A stretch of 64,000 bases of DNA from Sphingomonas_L flavalba_A (GTDB lineage Bacteria > Pseudomonadota > Alphaproteobacteria > Sphingomonadales > Sphingomonadaceae), in assembly GCF_047553045.1 (NCBI RefSeq), contig NZ_CP180208.1:1-64000 (forward strand). Direction: 5' to 3'. Of this stretch, positions 16,073 through 25,195 are shown piece by piece. Under the pieces are notes generated by a model, which ran no database searches, was not told the DNA's origin, and was given only the letters and a program-made list of their open reading frames with translations. Both the position numbers and the translations under genes were made by a program. Every line of letters starts with the position of its first letter. Within the stretch, counting starts at the first letter, position 1.

Positions 16073-17644
16073 TCAGGCCTGTTTGTCGCCCGGGGTCGGG
16101 GCGCCGGGCAGCGGCGGCACGGGGAGCGGGGGCGCGTCGGGGTCCAGTTCCGGCACGTCGGTGATACCACGGCCGACATAGCTGTGGCGGCGACTATAGC
16201 CGAAATAGATGAGCAGGCCGACAAGCCCCCACACCGGCAACACCAGAATCGCGACCAGCGGCAGCTTCACGTAAAGGCCAAGGCAACCGAAGATGGCGAG
16301 CGGCGCGACGAGGCCGATCAGCGGGGTACGGAACGGCCGGTGGCGATCCGGGTCGGTCTTGCGCAGCACCAGCACCGCGATCGCGACCATGGCGAAGGCG
16401 AACAGCGTGCCGGAATTGGAATAATCCGCCAGCTTGCCGACCGGCAGGAACGCCGCCGCGACCATCACGACGATGCCGGTGAAAATGGTGACGATATGGG
16501 GCGTGTGATACCGCGGGTGTACGCTGGCCAGCTTGGCTGGCAGCAGCCCGTCGCGCGCCATAACGAAGAACACGCGGGTCTGGCCGAACATCATCATCAG
16601 AACCACTGACGGCAGGGCGATAAAGGCGGCAAGACCGATCAGGTTGCCGACTTTTACCCAACCGGCGCTGCGCAGCACGTGGGCCAGTGCCTCCTTGGAG
16701 CAGGCGAGCGGTTCGTTCAGGCCGCTGGCGACGATCTGTGCGCAGCGCTGGGCCAGTTCCGGCGTGCCCGGCGACAATATCTCGCCACCAAGGCCGCGCA
16801 CCGGCTGCGCGCCGATCGCGCCGATCGCGCCAGCTGACACCAGCAGGTAGAAGACGGTGCAGATCAGCAGGCTGCCGATCAGGCCGATCGGCACGTTGCG
16901 CTGCGGGTTCTTTGTTTCTTCCGCTGCGGTCGACACCGCGTCGAAGCCGACATACGCGAAGAAGATCGACGATGCCGCGCCGACGACGCCAATCGTCCCC
17001 CAGCCGTTCGGCAGGAATGGAATGAACTCGTCCTGCTTGATGACCGGAATGGTGAGGGCGATGAACAGTGCCAGCGCCGCGACCTTGATCGCGACCAGAA
17101 CAGCGTTGACCCGCGCGCTTTCCGTTGTGCCGATGATAAGCAGCCAGGTGACGAGGCCGGCGATCACCACCGCCGGCAGGTTGATCATGCCGCCCTGGCT
17201 TGGCCCGACGGCCAGCGCTGCGGGAATGGTTATGCCAAAAGCGCTGTTCATCAACCCGACGAAATAGCCGGACCAGCCGACTGCGACCGCGCTGGCGCCC
17301 ACCGCATATTCGAGGATCAGCGCCCAGCCGACCATCCACGCCATCAATTCGCCCATCACCGCATAGGTGTAGGTGTAGGCGGAGCCGGCAACCGGCACCA
17401 TCGACGCCAGTTCGGAATAACACAGCGCCGCGACCGCGCAGACGAAGCCGGCGATGACGAAGCTGATCATCATCCCCGGCCCGGCCTTCTGCGCCGCTTC
17501 GGAGGTAAGGACAAAAATGCCGGTGCCGATGACCGCGCCGACGCCGAGCATGGTCAGCTGAAAGGCGCCGAGGCTCCGGCTCAGACCCTTCTTCTCGGCG
17601 GTCGCGAGAATGGCGTCGAGCGGTTTGACGCGTCCGAAGATCAT
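16073..17644 (-). CDS. Amino acid permease (APC superfamily, cationic amino acid transporter-like)
   Basis: 523 residues with about 12-14 membrane helices. The first transport helix carries the APC signature LGVGAVIGTGIFVLTSEAA near residue 32, and SELASMVPVAGSAYTYTYAVMGE near 95 is typical of the CAT/YfnA group, as is YVGFDAVSTAAEETKNPQRN near 225. It probably imports an amino acid (cationic or branched-chain) with protons; the exact substrate cannot be read from sequence. A 7-bp hairpin lies just before the start. The C-terminal tail is Pro-rich (DAPPLPVPPLPGAP). Confidence 0.9.
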   Translation of the reverse strand: MIFGRVKPLDAILATAEKKGLSRSLGAFQLTMLGVGAVIGTGIFVLTSEAAQKAGPGMMISFVIAGFVCAVAALCYSELASMVPVAGSAYTYTYAVMGELMAWMVGWALILEYAVGASAVAVGWSGYFVGLMNSAFGITIPAALAVGPSQGGMINLPAVVIAGLVTWLLIIGTTESARVNAVLVAIKVAALALFIALTIPVIKQDEFIPFLPNGWGTIGVVGAASSIFFAYVGFDAVSTAAEETKNPQRNVPIGLIGSLLICTVFYLLVSAGAIGAIGAQPVRGLGGEILSPGTPELAQRCAQIVASGLNEPLACSKEALAHVLRSAGWVKVGNLIGLAAFIALPSVVLMMMFGQTRVFFVMARDGLLPAKLASVHPRYHTPHIVTIFTGIVVMVAAAFLPVGKLADYSNSGTLFAFAMVAIAVLVLRKTDPDRHRPFRTPLIGLVAPLAIFGCLGLYVKLPLVAILVLPVWGLVGLLIYFGYSRRHSYVGRGITDVPELDPDAPPLPVPPLPGAPTPGDKQA

Positions 17645-17650
17645 TAAGTG

Positions 17651-17674
17651 GTTCCCCCATGAATGGCGGGGAAC
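17651..17674. promoter_or_regulatory. Inverted repeat just upstream of the amino acid permease start
   Basis: GTTCCCC at 17651-17657 pairs with GGGGAAC at 17668-17674 around a 10-nt loop. It sits 7 bp upstream of the permease ATG on the minus strand, between it and the HIT gene. It could be a weak terminator, an operator, or a translational control hairpin covering the ribosome site; no U-tract follows. Confidence 0.4.
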
Positions 17675-17761
17675 CCCCGCACAATTATGTTGCGCGGAAG
17701 CGTAGAGGCTAATCCGGCTGGCGCAATAGTCTTGAAGTTGTTTTCGTGGCCCGGGCCGGGC

Positions 17762-18139
17762 CTAGGGCGCCAGCATTGGCCCCAGTGGGCGCCCGCCGAA
17801 AAGGTGGACGTGCAGGTGCGGCACTTCCTGGTGACCGTGCTGGCCGACATTGGCGAGCAGGCGATAACCGGGCGCGACCAGGCCCTGTTCGCGTGCGACA
17901 AGCCCGACGGCGCGGATGAAGCCGGCGATCGCCGCATCGCTCGCCTGCGCGGAGAAATCGTCCCACGACACGTAGCGGCCCTTGGGGATCACCAGAATAT
18001 GGGTCGGCGCCTGGGGATTGATGTCATGGAACGCCAGGGCGTGCTCATCCTCATAGACCCGGCGGCACGGCAGTTCGCCGCGCAGGATGCGGGCAAAGAC
18101 GTTCGTATCGTCATAGGGTTGCGTCGCGTCGATCGGCAT
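17762..18139 (-). CDS. HIT family protein (HinT-like)
   Basis: 125 residues, the usual size for a HinT-type nucleotide hydrolase (AMP-lysine or other nucleoside phosphoramidates). It has FARILRGELPCRRVYED near the N-terminus, PTHILVIPKGRYVSWDDF in the middle and the histidine triad in VPHLHVHLFGGRPLGP near the end. It starts 28 bp after glpX on the same strand, so they probably share a transcript. Confidence 0.92.
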   Translation of the reverse strand: MPIDATQPYDDTNVFARILRGELPCRRVYEDEHALAFHDINPQAPTHILVIPKGRYVSWDDFSAQASDAAIAGFIRAVGLVAREQGLVAPGYRLLANVGQHGHQEVPHLHVHLFGGRPLGPMLAP

Positions 18140-18167
18140 GGCTGTTCCCTTGCGTTTCAGCTCCGGC

Positions 18168-19157
18168 TCAGGCCTGTTTGCGGTGCTCGCCCTTGACCCA
18201 GCGGACCGTGCCCGAACTGGCGCGCATGACGACGCTCTCGGTGGTCATGACCCCGCCCTTCAACCGCTTCACCCCGTCGAGCAGCGACCCGTCGGTCACG
18301 CCGGTGGCGGCAAAGATGCAGTCGCCTTGCGCCAGATCGGTCAGGTCGTAGATCTTGTTGAGGTCGGTGATCCCCCATTTGCGCGCACGCGCCCTCTCAT
18401 CGTCGTTGCGGAACAGCAGCCGCCCCTTGAACTGTCCGCCGACGCAGCGCAACGCCGCCGCGGCCAGCACGCCTTCCGGCGCGCCGCCGGAACCGATGTA
18501 GATGTCGATCGTCGTGTCAGGATTGGTGGTCGCGATCACGCCGGCAACGTCCCCGTCCGGGATCAACATGATGCCGCAACCAAGCGCACGCAGCTCGGCA
18601 ATCAGTTTCTCGTGGCGGGGCCGGTCGAGCACGCAGGCGATGATTTCGCTCGGCGCGACGCCCTTGGCGGCGGCAACCGCGCGCACATTGTCCGACGCCG
18701 ACTTGTCGAGGTCGATGACTCCGTCGGGATAGCCGGGGCCAACCGCCAGCTTCTCCATATACACGTCCGGCGCGTTCAGCAGGCAGCCTTCCTCGGCAAT
18801 GGCCAGAACCGCCAGCGCGTTCGGCCCGGCCTTGGCGGTGATCGTCGTCCCTTCCAGCGGGTCGAGCGCGATATCGATGCATGGCCCCTTGCCGATCGCC
18901 GAACCGACCTTCTCGCCAATATAGAGCATTGGCGCCTCATCCCGCTCGCCCTCGCCGATCACCACGGTGCCATCCATGTACAGGCTGTTCAGTGCCTCGC
19001 GCATCGCCTCGACGGCGGCGGCGTCGGCGGCCTTCTCGTCGCCCCGGCCGACCAGCGTCGATGCCGCGATCGCCGCCGCCTCGGTGACGCGGACCATTTC
19101 CAGCACCAGCACCCGGTCGAGCACGTGACTGGCGGCGATTGAGGGGGGATTGGCCAT
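18168..19157 (-). CDS. glpX: Fructose-1,6-bisphosphatase class II
   Basis: 329 residues from ATG 19157, which has AGAGGAA at the right distance; the longer frame is rejected. The enzyme dephosphorylates fructose 1,6-bisphosphate for gluconeogenesis and in many Alphaproteobacteria may also act on sedoheptulose 1,7-bisphosphate. GlpX blocks are visible: DGTVVIGEGERDEAPMLYIG (metal site) near residue 60, DIALDPLEGTT near 95 and IGSGGAPEGVLAAAALRCVGG near 205. It heads the minus-strand group glpX-HIT-permease. Confidence 0.96.
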   Translation of the reverse strand: MANPPSIAASHVLDRVLVLEMVRVTEAAAIAASTLVGRGDEKAADAAAVEAMREALNSLYMDGTVVIGEGERDEAPMLYIGEKVGSAIGKGPCIDIALDPLEGTTITAKAGPNALAVLAIAEEGCLLNAPDVYMEKLAVGPGYPDGVIDLDKSASDNVRAVAAAKGVAPSEIIACVLDRPRHEKLIAELRALGCGIMLIPDGDVAGVIATTNPDTTIDIYIGSGGAPEGVLAAAALRCVGGQFKGRLLFRNDDERARARKWGITDLNKIYDLTDLAQGDCIFAATGVTDGSLLDGVKRLKGGVMTTESVVMRASSGTVRWVKGEHRKQA

Positions 19158-19526
19158 TGTAAATTCCTCTTGGTTTTGCTGGGGCGATAGGCGAGCCTTG
19201 CGGCAATGTCGAGAATTGCGCTGCGGGTTCGCGATCGTGCCTGCCCTGTCCGTCCTCCCCGGTCGATGGCGCCAAATGTGCCGCACGCAGAAGGCACAAG
19301 CGCATCCGCCGCCCCGATTCGCCAGGGCTGCTGCGGCACGCTGGTCAGCAACCGCTGTCGCGGCGGACTTGCCTGTTTGCGCTCGCGTCAGCTGTCGTTC
19401 GGCGGGCGGGCCGTATCTACAACCCGGACGCGGCAGGTTCGCCGTCGATACCCCGCTGCGCTAAGGCGCGGGCGAATATATCCGCCGTTGGGGGTTCCAC
19501 CGCCGCCCGGCTCTTGCCATGGGGGC
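19158..19526. other. 369-bp intergenic region between divergent glpX and exporter genes
   Basis: No coding sequence with convincing codon use on either strand; the open frames here are extensions of the exporter and glpX frames and have arginine-rich, low-complexity translations. It should hold the divergent promoters for both genes. I could not pick a confident -35/-10 pair. Confidence 0.5.
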
Positions 19527-20750
19527 ATGATGACCGGGTCTGACGACACCAGAATGCCGCCGTTCGGCGAGTTTGTCGCGATCGTCGCCGCGTGCATGGC
19601 GATGACCGCGCTGTCGATCGATTCGATGATGGCGGCGTTGCCGGCGATCGGCGAGGCGCTGGCTGTGGAACAGCCCAACACCCGCCAATGGGTCATCGGC
19701 GCCTTCGTCCTGGGCATTGGTGTCGGCCAGATCATCCACGGGCCGCTGTCCGACCGCTTCGGCCGGCGGCGGGTGTTACGGGTCAATCTTGTTCTGGCCG
19801 CTCTGTTCAGCCTTCTGGCGGCGCTGGCGCAGGATTTCACGCTGCTTATCGTCGCGCGGGTGGCGGCAGGTGTCGCGGTCGCTGCCTGCCGGGTGCTGGC
19901 GATATCCATCGTCCGCGACCGGTTCAGCGGGCGCCAGATGGCCCGGGTGGTCAGCCTCGCCTACATCGTGTTCATGGCGGTGCCGATCCTGGCGCCGACG
20001 ATCGGGCAACTGATCCTGCTCGTCGCCGAATGGCGGTGGATTTTCGCGGTGCTGGCGGTCGCGACTTTCGGCCTGTTCCTGTGGACCGGCCTGCGCCTGC
20101 CGGAAACCCTGCCCCCGGAACGACGGCTTGCGCTGTCTTTTCCGACGATCGCCGCTGGCTGGCGGACGGTGCTGAGCGAGCGGATGTCGGTCGGCTACAC
20201 GCTGGCGCTCGCCCTGCTGTCCGGGGCGCTATTCGGCTTCATTAACTCGGTTCAGCAGATTTTCTCGGATACATTCGCGTCGCCACGCCTGCTCGGCCCT
20301 GTCTTCGCGGCAATGGCCGGGACGATGGCGGTAGCGGCGGTGTTCAATTCCCGCTTCGTCATCCGGATCGGCACACGCCGGATTTCGCACGGAGCACTGC
20401 TCGTCTTCATTGCGCTGGCGGCGCTGCACCTGGCGCTTGCCATGCTCGACCGGGAAACGCTGGTCAGCTTCGCGTTTGTCCAGGCTCTGATGATGGGGTG
20501 CTTCGGGCTGGCCAGCGCCAATTTCGGCGCGATGGCGATGGAACATATGGGCGGACTCGCCGGTACCGCAGCGAGCGTGCAGGGTTTTGTCGCAACGCTG
20601 GTCGGCGGTGCGATCGGCATCGCCATGGGGCAGGCGTTCGACGGCACCACCGTTCCGCTTGCGCTCGGCTTCCTGCTGTGCGGGGTCAGCGCATTCGTGG
20701 CGGTGTTCGTCACCGAACGTGGCCGGTTGTTCGAACCGCATATGGGCTGA
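19527..20750 (+). CDS. Bcr/CflA-type multidrug MFS transporter
   Basis: 407 residues, 12 predicted membrane helices. The first helices contain DSMMAALPAIGEAL and the Bcr/CflA-like helix 2 (GAFVLGIGVGQIIHGPLSDRFG), followed by the MFS motif A (GPLSDRFGRRRVL). AAGVAVAACRVLAISIVRDRF matches the family's helix 4-5 region. It is probably a proton-driven drug or small-molecule exporter in the inner membrane. Tandem ATG codons at 19527 and 19530 are both possible starts after GGGGGC. Confidence 0.88.
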   Translation: MMTGSDDTRMPPFGEFVAIVAACMAMTALSIDSMMAALPAIGEALAVEQPNTRQWVIGAFVLGIGVGQIIHGPLSDRFGRRRVLRVNLVLAALFSLLAALAQDFTLLIVARVAAGVAVAACRVLAISIVRDRFSGRQMARVVSLAYIVFMAVPILAPTIGQLILLVAEWRWIFAVLAVATFGLFLWTGLRLPETLPPERRLALSFPTIAAGWRTVLSERMSVGYTLALALLSGALFGFINSVQQIFSDTFASPRLLGPVFAAMAGTMAVAAVFNSRFVIRIGTRRISHGALLVFIALAALHLALAMLDRETLVSFAFVQALMMGCFGLASANFGAMAMEHMGGLAGTAASVQGFVATLVGGAIGIAMGQAFDGTTVPLALGFLLCGVSAFVAVFVTERGRLFEPHMG

Positions 20751-20812
20751 TCGCGTCGCCCCGGAACCGGTGGCTCGCGTTATCGTTTCAGCCCTGAAAC
20801 AACAGGCGAGGC

Positions 20813-21226
20813 ATGGTTATGGACAGGCTATTCGAGCGGCTGGCGACGATGGTGGCCGCCTGGGCCGGGCGGCCTGGGGCGTTCGTGATGGCGCTGTCGG
20901 TGGTTGTCGCCTGGGGAGCAAGCGGGCCGCTGTTCGGCTATTCCGACACTTGGCAGCTGGTGATCAATACCGGCACGACGATCGTCACCTTCCTGATGGT
21001 GTTTCTGATCCAGAACGCCCAGAACCGCGACGCCAGCGCGATCCAGGCCAAGCTCGACGAACTGATCCGCGCCGTCGAAGGCGCCCGCAACGCCTTCATC
21101 GGTATCGAACATCTCGGCGAGGCTGAACTGGAGGAGATTCGCCGCGACATTGAGCGGGCTTACGGCGCGGAAGACGCCGCGAGCCTCCATACCCGCACGC
21201 TGGAACGCCTGATCCGCCGGCGTTGA
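20813..21226 (+). CDS. Low-affinity iron permease family protein
   Basis: 137 residues. Two membrane helices lie in the first half (about 18-40 and 50-70), with WGASGPLFGYSDTWQLVINTGTTIV and FLIQNAQNRDASAIQAKLDELI, the signature of the low-affinity iron permease (Fet4-like) Pfam family. The C-terminal half is helical and charged. Bacterial members are much shorter than yeast Fet4 and iron transport is not established for them. A second in-frame ATG at 20819 has GAGG at a better distance and may be the true start. Confidence 0.82.
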   Translation: MVMDRLFERLATMVAAWAGRPGAFVMALSVVVAWGASGPLFGYSDTWQLVINTGTTIVTFLMVFLIQNAQNRDASAIQAKLDELIRAVEGARNAFIGIEHLGEAELEEIRRDIERAYGAEDAASLHTRTLERLIRRR

Positions 21227-21247
21227 AACCGTGCCGGCCGGCGCCGG

Positions 21248-21559
21248 TCAGCGCAGCGTCGCGACGATGCGGTCGAACACCGCGATATGGATCGGCTTCT
21301 CGAAATGACAGCCGGTAACGACGCCGTCACTCCACGCCACTTTTGCAAATAGCGGGGCCAGCCCGGGCAGGATCAGCCACAGGTGGTCGCCGGTATGCAG
21401 GCGCGATACGAACTCGGTCCGAAACCCGGACGTCGACAGGTCGATCAGCCTCACGTCGATCGGCTTTCCGCCGGCCAGACGCAGTTTGACATCGGCCGAC
21501 ACGGCGGCCCTGTCGGTCACCCGGTTCTGCGTGTCGGCGGTGTCGCTTCCGTTATCCAT
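21248..21559 (-). CDS. PilZ domain protein (predicted c-di-GMP receptor)
   Basis: 103 residues from ATG 21559; a TTG two codons earlier is less likely. Both c-di-GMP-binding elements of PilZ are intact: RVTDR (RxxxR) near residue 13 and DLSTSG (DxSxxG) near residue 40. The rest is a single beta-barrel with the usual LILPGLAPLFAKVAW region. No other domain is attached, so it would act by binding a partner. It is convergent with the iron-permease gene and divergent from the large glycosyltransferase gene, a plausible partner. Confidence 0.88.
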   Translation of the reverse strand: MDNGSDTADTQNRVTDRAAVSADVKLRLAGGKPIDVRLIDLSTSGFRTEFVSRLHTGDHLWLILPGLAPLFAKVAWSDGVVTGCHFEKPIHIAVFDRIVATLR

Positions 21560-21786
21560 CGTCAACGTCGGTCGGTCCCTGTCTGTGGTCTGGTCTGGAT
21601 TGGCCGCATACTGCCACGGATCGTCCGCCGGAGCACTCTCGTTTACCCTTTTTCTACCATAATGCCGCGTTCGGCGGTCGCTCCGCCGTCACCTTACCGA
21701 TCGTTCATTCTCCGGCCATCGGTCTCTCATCGGGCAAGCGCTAGATCGCACTGGTCGGACCAGTCTCCTCCAGTCGGTTCGATTGC

Positions 21787-21831
21787 CGCGGAACGGCACC
21801 CGGCACCCCCGTTTCCGGGTGCCGTTCCGCG
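21787..21831. promoter_or_regulatory. Strong hairpin upstream of the three-domain glycosyltransferase
   Basis: A perfect 17-bp stem (21787-21803 with 21815-21831) around an 11-nt loop, ending 17 bases before the ATG at 21849. It has no U-tract downstream, so it is not a standard intrinsic terminator. Its position suggests control of translation start, RNA stability, or a palindromic repeat unit. Confidence 0.6.
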
Positions 21832-21848
21832 CTACGGGGCGCGGCAAG

Positions 21849-24800
21849 ATGACCAGGCCGATTTTCTTCGATGCGAGCGGCCGGCGTCGCAAATGGCTGC
21901 TGCGCGGCCTGTTCCTGCTTCTGCTGCTGATCGCCGCCGCCGCCGCCGTGCTCGGCGTGACCATCGCTGCGGTGCCGGTCCCCGATCCGCTGCCGCTGGG
22001 GGCGGAACGCCCGCAGCCCCGGCCGTTGCCCGCCCAGATCGCTCATATCCGCCGCCGGCTAACCCGCGGCGTCCACGCTGCCGGGCGCGGGCTTGGCCTG
22101 TGGCTGCCGGCGACTCCGCCGCCGCGTGCTGCCGGCAATCCGCTGACCGCGGCCTTCTATGTGTCGTGGGATGATGCCAGTCGCGCGTCGCTGCGCCACC
22201 ATGTCGGCCAGCTCGACTGGGTGGTGCCGGGCCTCGCCTCCGTCACCGGCGCCGACCACCGGTTCGTCTACACCCATGATCGCGCCTTTTCGCGGATCAT
22301 GGCCGGGCAGATCCACCGGCCGAAGGTGCTGCCGATGGTCCAGAACAGCGCCGCCGGCCATTGGGACGGGGCGGGCGCCGCCGCGCTGTTCGCCGATGCG
22401 GCAGCTCGTGCCCGCCTGCTGGATGGTGTCGCGGCGATGGTCGCGGCCGAGCACGGCGCCGGCATCGTCTTCGATTTTGAGGATCTGCCGCCGGCGGCGC
22501 AGCGCCCCTATCGCCGGTTCCTGGCCGAGGCGCGGGCGCGGTTCGCCCCGCAGGGGCTGATCGTTGCCGCGACCGTGCCGGTCGGCGACGCGGACTGGGA
22601 CATCGCCGCCTATGCGCGGGTCGCCGACCGGCTGCTCGTCATGGATTATGACGAGCATTGGCTTGGCGGAACGGCGGGGCCGATCGCCTCCCAGCCGTGG
22701 TTCGTCGCCCAGTTGCGCGCGGCGATGCGCGCCGCCGGGCCAAAGGCGATTTTGGCGATCGGCAGCTACGCCTATGACTGGCACGGTACCGTCGATGCGC
22801 TGACCGTCGAGGAGGCATGGCTTGTCGCCCATGACAGCGGCGCCGCGATCGCGTTCGATCCGGCAAGCGGCAACCCGACCTTCGCCTATGCGGAAAGCGG
22901 CGTGCCGCACCGGGTGTGGATGTTGGATGCGGCAACCGTCTGGAACCAGCTCCGTGCCGCACGCGTCGCCGGGGTCGGCGGCGTCGCATTGTGGCGGCTC
23001 GGCAGCGAGGACCCCGGTGTCTGGCCCGCGCTTGCCGCCTACGGCCACGCCCGCCCGCCGGATCTGTCGGCGATCACCCCGGTCGGCAATGTCGATGTCG
23101 AGGGCAATGGCGAGATTGTCCACATCGACAGCGCGCCGACCACCGGTCATCGCACGGTGGTCAGCGATGCCGACGGCCTGATCCGCGACGAGCACTACGG
23201 CACGCTGCCTACGCCTTACGTGGTGCGCCGGACCGGCTACCGCCCCGGGGTGGTCGCGCTGACCTTCGATGACGGCCCCGATGCGGACTGGACGCCGAAG
23301 ATTCTGGCCATCCTCAAGCAGAAGCAAGTGCCGGCGACCTTCTTCGTCATCGGCGAAAACGCGATGGAGCATCCGCTACTGCTCGGCGACATATTGGCGC
23401 AGGGCAGCGAGATCGGCAGCCACAGCTACACCCACCCCAACCTCGCGCTCGAATCGCCGCGCGGCATGCGGATCGAGCTGAACGCCACCCAGCGGCTGAT
23501 CGAGGCCTATACCGGCCGGTCGATGCGGCTGTTCCGCGCCCCCTATTTCGGCGATGCCGAGCCGACGACGGCGGATGAGCTCGGCCCGGCGCTGCAGGCG
23601 CAGCAGGCCGGCTATGTCAATGTCGGCCTGCATGTCGATACGGAGGACTGGCGGACGCCCGGCGTCGCCGCGATCGTCCGCAATGCGATCGCTCAGGTGA
23701 CGGCGGGCAATGACGAACGTTCCGGCCAGATCGTACTCCTCCATGACGGCGGCGGGGTGCGGGCGCAGACGGTGGCGGCGCTGCCGGCGATCATCGACGG
23801 CCTCAGGGCGCGCGGCTACCGCTTCGTTCCCGTCTCGGCGCTGGCCGGGTTGAGCGCGGCGCAGGCGATGCCGCCGGTCACCGGGTCCGACCTCGCCGCC
23901 GTTCGCGCCGACGTCGGCATCTTCCTGGCGGTCGCGGCGCTCGGCTGGCTGCTCAAATGGCTGTTCTTCGTAGCGATCACATTGGGCATCGGCCGGGCGG
24001 TGCTGATCGCGGTGCTGGCGGTGCGGTCCAACCTGCCCGGCAATCGGCGGGTGCCGCCGCCGGTCGATCCCGGCCGGTTCGTCTCGGTCATCATCCCCGC
24101 CTACAACGAAGCGCGGGTGATCGCCGCCTCGGTCCGGCGGGTGCTCGCCAGCCGCGATGTGCGGATCGAGGTGATCGTTGTCGACGACGGCTCGACCGAC
24201 GGCACCAGCGCGATCGTCGCCACCGGCTTCGCCGATGAGCCGCGGGTGCGGCTGCTGGCGCTGGAGAATGGCGGCAAGGCGACCGCGCTCAACCGTGCGC
24301 TGGCGCTGGCGCAGGGGGAGATCGTCGTCGCCCTCGACGCCGATACCCAGTTCGAACCGGACACCATCGCCCGGCTCGTCCGCTGGTTCGCCGACCCGGC
24401 GATCGGCGCCGTCGCCGGCAACGCCAAGGTCGGCAACCGGGTCAACCTGGCGACCCGCTGGCAGTCGGTCGAATATGTCACCGCGCAGAATCTGGAACGC
24501 CGCGCGCTCGACCGCTTTGGCGCGATCACCGTCGTGCCGGGCGCGGTCGGGGCGTGGCGCCGCGCCGCGCTCGATGCGGTCGGTGGCTATCCGGTCGATA
24601 CGCTGGCCGAGGATCAGGACCTGACCATCGCCATCCAGCGGATCGGCTGGACCGTCGCTTATGATGCCGATGCCGTGGCGTGGACGGAGGCGCCGCAGGG
24701 GTTCCGTGCCCTTGCCCGCCAGCGCTTCCGCTGGGCGTTCGGCACGTTGCAATGCCTGTGGAAGCATCGCGCGGTGCTGCGCACCGGGCGGCCGCAGGGG

Positions 24801-25190
24801 CTGGCGCTGGTCGGCCTGCCGCAGGCGTGGCTGTTCCAGATCCTGTTCGCGCTGATCTCTCCGGTCATCGACCTGGCGCTGGTGGCCAGCGCGGTCGCGA
24901 CGGTCGCGCGCGTGCAGCAGCACGGTTGGGTGCAGACCCATACCGACGTGATCCGCATGGCCGTATACTGGCTGGCGTTCACCGCGATCGACGCGGTCTG
25001 CGGCTGGATCGCCTATCGGCTTGACCCGCGTGAGCGGCGCTATCCATTGCTGCTGCTGCTCGCCCAGCGCTTCGTCTATCGCCAGTTGATGTATTCGGTC
25101 GTGATCCGCGCCGTGGCTGCCGCCGTCGGCGGACCGCGGGTCGGCTGGGGCAAGCTGGACCGTACCGGTACGGTCGCGGCGCCGGTCTAG
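21849..25190 (+). CDS. Three-domain GH18-like / polysaccharide deacetylase / family 2 glycosyltransferase
   Basis: 1113 residues from ATG 21849. A membrane helix (about 15-41) precedes a GH18-like hydrolase domain (about 100-380; GIVFDFEDL near 205 keeps the acidic active-site end, and YDEHW follows). Next comes a NodB/CE4 deacetylase (about 465-660) with TFDDGPD and HSYTHPN, the metal-binding Asp and two His. After helices near 690-735 there is a GT2 domain with IIPAYNEAR, DDGST, DADTQ, EDQDL and the QRFRW motif near 957, then C-terminal helices. This looks like a synthase plus modifying enzymes for a beta-linked N-acetylhexosamine polymer in one chain. Product and physiological role are inferred. 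Confidence 0.9.
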   Translation: MTRPIFFDASGRRRKWLLRGLFLLLLLIAAAAAVLGVTIAAVPVPDPLPLGAERPQPRPLPAQIAHIRRRLTRGVHAAGRGLGLWLPATPPPRAAGNPLTAAFYVSWDDASRASLRHHVGQLDWVVPGLASVTGADHRFVYTHDRAFSRIMAGQIHRPKVLPMVQNSAAGHWDGAGAAALFADAAARARLLDGVAAMVAAEHGAGIVFDFEDLPPAAQRPYRRFLAEARARFAPQGLIVAATVPVGDADWDIAAYARVADRLLVMDYDEHWLGGTAGPIASQPWFVAQLRAAMRAAGPKAILAIGSYAYDWHGTVDALTVEEAWLVAHDSGAAIAFDPASGNPTFAYAESGVPHRVWMLDAATVWNQLRAARVAGVGGVALWRLGSEDPGVWPALAAYGHARPPDLSAITPVGNVDVEGNGEIVHIDSAPTTGHRTVVSDADGLIRDEHYGTLPTPYVVRRTGYRPGVVALTFDDGPDADWTPKILAILKQKQVPATFFVIGENAMEHPLLLGDILAQGSEIGSHSYTHPNLALESPRGMRIELNATQRLIEAYTGRSMRLFRAPYFGDAEPTTADELGPALQAQQAGYVNVGLHVDTEDWRTPGVAAIVRNAIAQVTAGNDERSGQIVLLHDGGGVRAQTVAALPAIIDGLRARGYRFVPVSALAGLSAAQAMPPVTGSDLAAVRADVGIFLAVAALGWLLKWLFFVAITLGIGRAVLIAVLAVRSNLPGNRRVPPPVDPGRFVSVIIPAYNEARVIAASVRRVLASRDVRIEVIVVDDGSTDGTSAIVATGFADEPRVRLLALENGGKATALNRALALAQGEIVVALDADTQFEPDTIARLVRWFADPAIGAVAGNAKVGNRVNLATRWQSVEYVTAQNLERRALDRFGAITVVPGAVGAWRRAALDAVGGYPVDTLAEDQDLTIAIQRIGWTVAYDADAVAWTEAPQGFRALARQRFRWAFGTLQCLWKHRAVLRTGRPQGLALVGLPQAWLFQILFALISPVIDLALVASAVATVARVQQHGWVQTHTDVIRMAVYWLAFTAIDAVCGWIAYRLDPRERRYPLLLLLAQRFVYRQLMYSVVIRAVAAAVGGPRVGWGKLDRTGTVAAPV

Positions 25191-25195
25191 CGCGC

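Noticed and set aside
19206..19526. N-terminal extension of the MFS exporter
   Set aside because: The translation is Arg/Pro-rich without membrane segments; the family start matches the ATG at 19527.
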